Part shown: positions 5,390 to 6,569 of the stretch, piece by piece
Numbering within the stretch: the first letter of the stretch is position 1
Layout: every line of letters starts with the position of its first letter
Origin: JACDET01 sp035568375
GTDB lineage: Bacteria; Patescibacteriota; Microgenomatia; Levybacterales; UBA12049
DNA length: 6,569 nucleotides
NCBI GenBank assembly: GCA_035568375.1
Contig: DATMOG010000103.1
Span: 1-6,569 of the forward strand
Direction of reading: 5' to 3'
The notes under the pieces: generated by a model
The model's database searches: none
What the model saw: the letters and a program-made list of their open reading frames with translations, nothing else
Told to the model about the DNA's origin: nothing
Translations under genes and position numbers: made by a program

Positions 5390-6391
5390 ATGAGCTCAGT
5401 TGTTTTTTATGAAATAGAAGATTGGGAAATCGAGTACCTTCAAAAAAAAATTTCGGGTGAATCATTGTTTTACTCCAAACTAAAAGGACACGAAGAGAAA
5501 AACGATCAATTTTATCAAGCTTCAGTTATTTCGACATTTATTTATTCAGAATTAACACGTGATTTTCTTAGTAAATTTTCTAATCTAAAACTTATTACAA
5601 CTCGTTCAACTGGCTATGATCATATAGATTTAGATTATTGTAAAGAAAAGAGAATCTCGGTTGTCAATGTTCCTTCATATGGGGCACATACTGTTGCAGA
5701 ACATACTTTTGCTCTTATTCTTGCTATCTCTCGAAAACTTATCGAGACGATTGATCGGAGCAAACGAGGTGATTTTTCTCTTAGAGGGCTTACAGGATTC
5801 GATATTGCAGGTAAGACCCTTGGAGTCATAGGGACAGGAAAAATTGGTGGGAAAGTAATAAAATTAGCACAAGCATTTGAGATGAATGTGCTTGTTTTAA
5901 CAAGACATCCTGAAGAATTGCAAGGACAAATAAATGTAAATGCTTCACCATTGGAAGAAATTCTCGCTCAATCTGATATTGTCACACTTCATTTACCACT
6001 TACTAAAGAAACACAACATATCATTAATAAAAATAATATTAACCTTTTCAAAAAAGGTAGCGTACTTATTAATACAGCTAGAGGATCTTTGATAGAAACT
6101 CAGGCAATTCTAGATGGATTGGAATCGGGAATTTTAAGTGCCGTAGGATTGGATGTTGTTGAGGAAGAATGTTCGTTGAAAGAAGAAAGAGAATTATTAA
6201 CTGATGAATTTCTTAAAGGATGTGATATCAAGACACAATTACTCAATCATGTATTACTAACTCGTGATGATGTCCTTTTTACTTCACATAATGGATTTAA
6301 TAGTCATGAATCAGTACGTCAGATTCTTGATGTAACTGTTGAGAATATTAAACAATTTGAGAAAGGAACTATTCAAAATAGTGTTTTATAG
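5390..6391 (+). CDS. D-isomer-specific 2-hydroxyacid dehydrogenase (D-lactate dehydrogenase-like)
   Basis: This 333-residue cytoplasmic enzyme has the normal family length. It should reduce a 2-keto acid such as pyruvate to the D-2-hydroxyacid, reversibly. The substrate-binding domain (about 1-100 and 300-333) contains TRSTGYDHID (71-80) and NVPSYGAHTVAEHTFALIL (93-111). The coenzyme domain (about 101-295) has the Rossmann motif GTGKIG (148-153). Catalytic candidates are Arg231 in NTARG, Glu260 in GLDVVEEE and His300 in TSHNG; the Arg-Glu spacing of 29 equals that of Lactobacillus D-lactate dehydrogenase. The acidic residue that normally selects NAD, 18 residues after the last Gly of the Rossmann motif, is Thr171, followed by Arg172-His173, which suggests NADP(H). 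A segment of about 25 residues between Glu260 and the final strand (KEERELL...) is typical of the subgroup I recall from candidate phyla. The ATG has no Shine-Dalgarno sequence. The gene stands alone after the efflux operon. Exact substrate not decided by sequence. Confidence 0.9.
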   Translation: MSSVVFYEIEDWEIEYLQKKISGESLFYSKLKGHEEKNDQFYQASVISTFIYSELTRDFLSKFSNLKLITTRSTGYDHIDLDYCKEKRISVVNVPSYGAHTVAEHTFALILAISRKLIETIDRSKRGDFSLRGLTGFDIAGKTLGVIGTGKIGGKVIKLAQAFEMNVLVLTRHPEELQGQINVNASPLEEILAQSDIVTLHLPLTKETQHIINKNNINLFKKGSVLINTARGSLIETQAILDGLESGILSAVGLDVVEEECSLKEERELLTDEFLKGCDIKTQLLNHVLLTRDDVLFTSHNGFNSHESVRQILDVTVENIKQFEKGTIQNSVL

Positions 6392-6466
6392 TATAATTTC
6401 ATGAGCTTAATTTGCTTCCAAAATTTATAACCAATAATTAAGGCCTGGAAATGACAAATAAAACAG

Positions 6467-6569
6467 TCACTTAAATGTACACGATTTTTGATAATATTCT
6501 TGGTAAGATAAAGCTGCTAGTTGAGTCAGCAAGATTGCACTATAAGTCGTTTTTGGACTATTTGTAATT
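6467..6569 (-). CDS. Possible 3' end of a minus-strand gene cut by the right window edge
   Basis: One minus-strand frame is open from the window edge for 33 codons and ends in TGA at 6467-6469. It includes AILLTQLAALSYQEY and then YQKSCTFK, which looks like genuine helical protein sequence. It converges on the dehydrogenase gene ending at 6391. The AILLTQLAALSYQEY stretch recalls the N-terminal helix of class 3 lipases, yet here it precedes a stop codon, so this could also be a broken gene. The gap 6392-6466 shows only weak stems and no definite terminator. Confidence 0.35.
   Translation of the reverse strand, partial: ITNSPKTTYSAILLTQLAALSYQEYYQKSCTFK

Noticed and set aside
6401..6560. Short stems such as GAGC/GCTT (6402-6415) and GCTG/CAGC (near 6513-6530) as terminators for the dehydrogenase gene
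   Set aside because: They have four pairs only, with no T-run, which is within chance expectation; the second also lies within the possible minus-strand frame.

Overview
This is an AT-rich window (about one third GC, judged by eye) of bacterial DNA using the standard genetic code: the six full genes end in TAA, TAG or TGA. It holds six complete protein genes and possibly the tail ends of two more at its edges. I see no rRNA, tRNA, CRISPR array, transposase or phage gene. Three things hint at a small-genome or candidate-phylum lineage (Patescibacteria-like) or a low-GC monoderm. They are the style of the 2-hydroxyacid dehydrogenase, the scarcity of Shine-Dalgarno sequences and the absence of a TolC-type outer-membrane factor gene. 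This assignment is an inference with low confidence.

Layout. A possible C-terminal coding fragment lies at the left edge (3-53, +). It converges on a minus-strand gene (111-1340) for a QueC/ExsB-like PP-loop protein with a four-cysteine zinc site. A compact divergent promoter region (1341-1450) separates that gene from a plus-strand cluster: MarR-family repressor (1451-1894), HlyD/MacA-type adaptor (1884-2984), short EmrA-like adaptor (2981-3619) and 14-helix DHA2/EmrB-type MFS pump (3685-5211). The first three genes overlap (11 bp, then 4 bp); the pump follows after 65 bp. A 66-bp palindromic element (5215-5280) lies just after the pump gene. Next comes a D-2-hydroxyacid (lactate-like) dehydrogenase gene (5390-6391, +). 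At the right edge a minus-strand open frame (6467-6569) ends convergently with it.

How it works together. The central four genes read as a self-regulated multidrug or toxic-compound efflux operon. The MarR protein probably binds two tandem 15-bp inverted repeats that run from the promoter -10 almost to its own start codon. Ligand binding would release it and induce the pump and both adaptors. The unusual part is the pairing of two different membrane-anchored adaptors with one MFS pump: one has an alpha-hairpin, the other has none. The dehydrogenase is probably an independent metabolic gene. Its coenzyme-binding loop looks adapted for NADP(H) rather than NAD(H). The divergent PP-loop gene shares the control region and has an altered nucleotide-binding motif (Asp to Asn).
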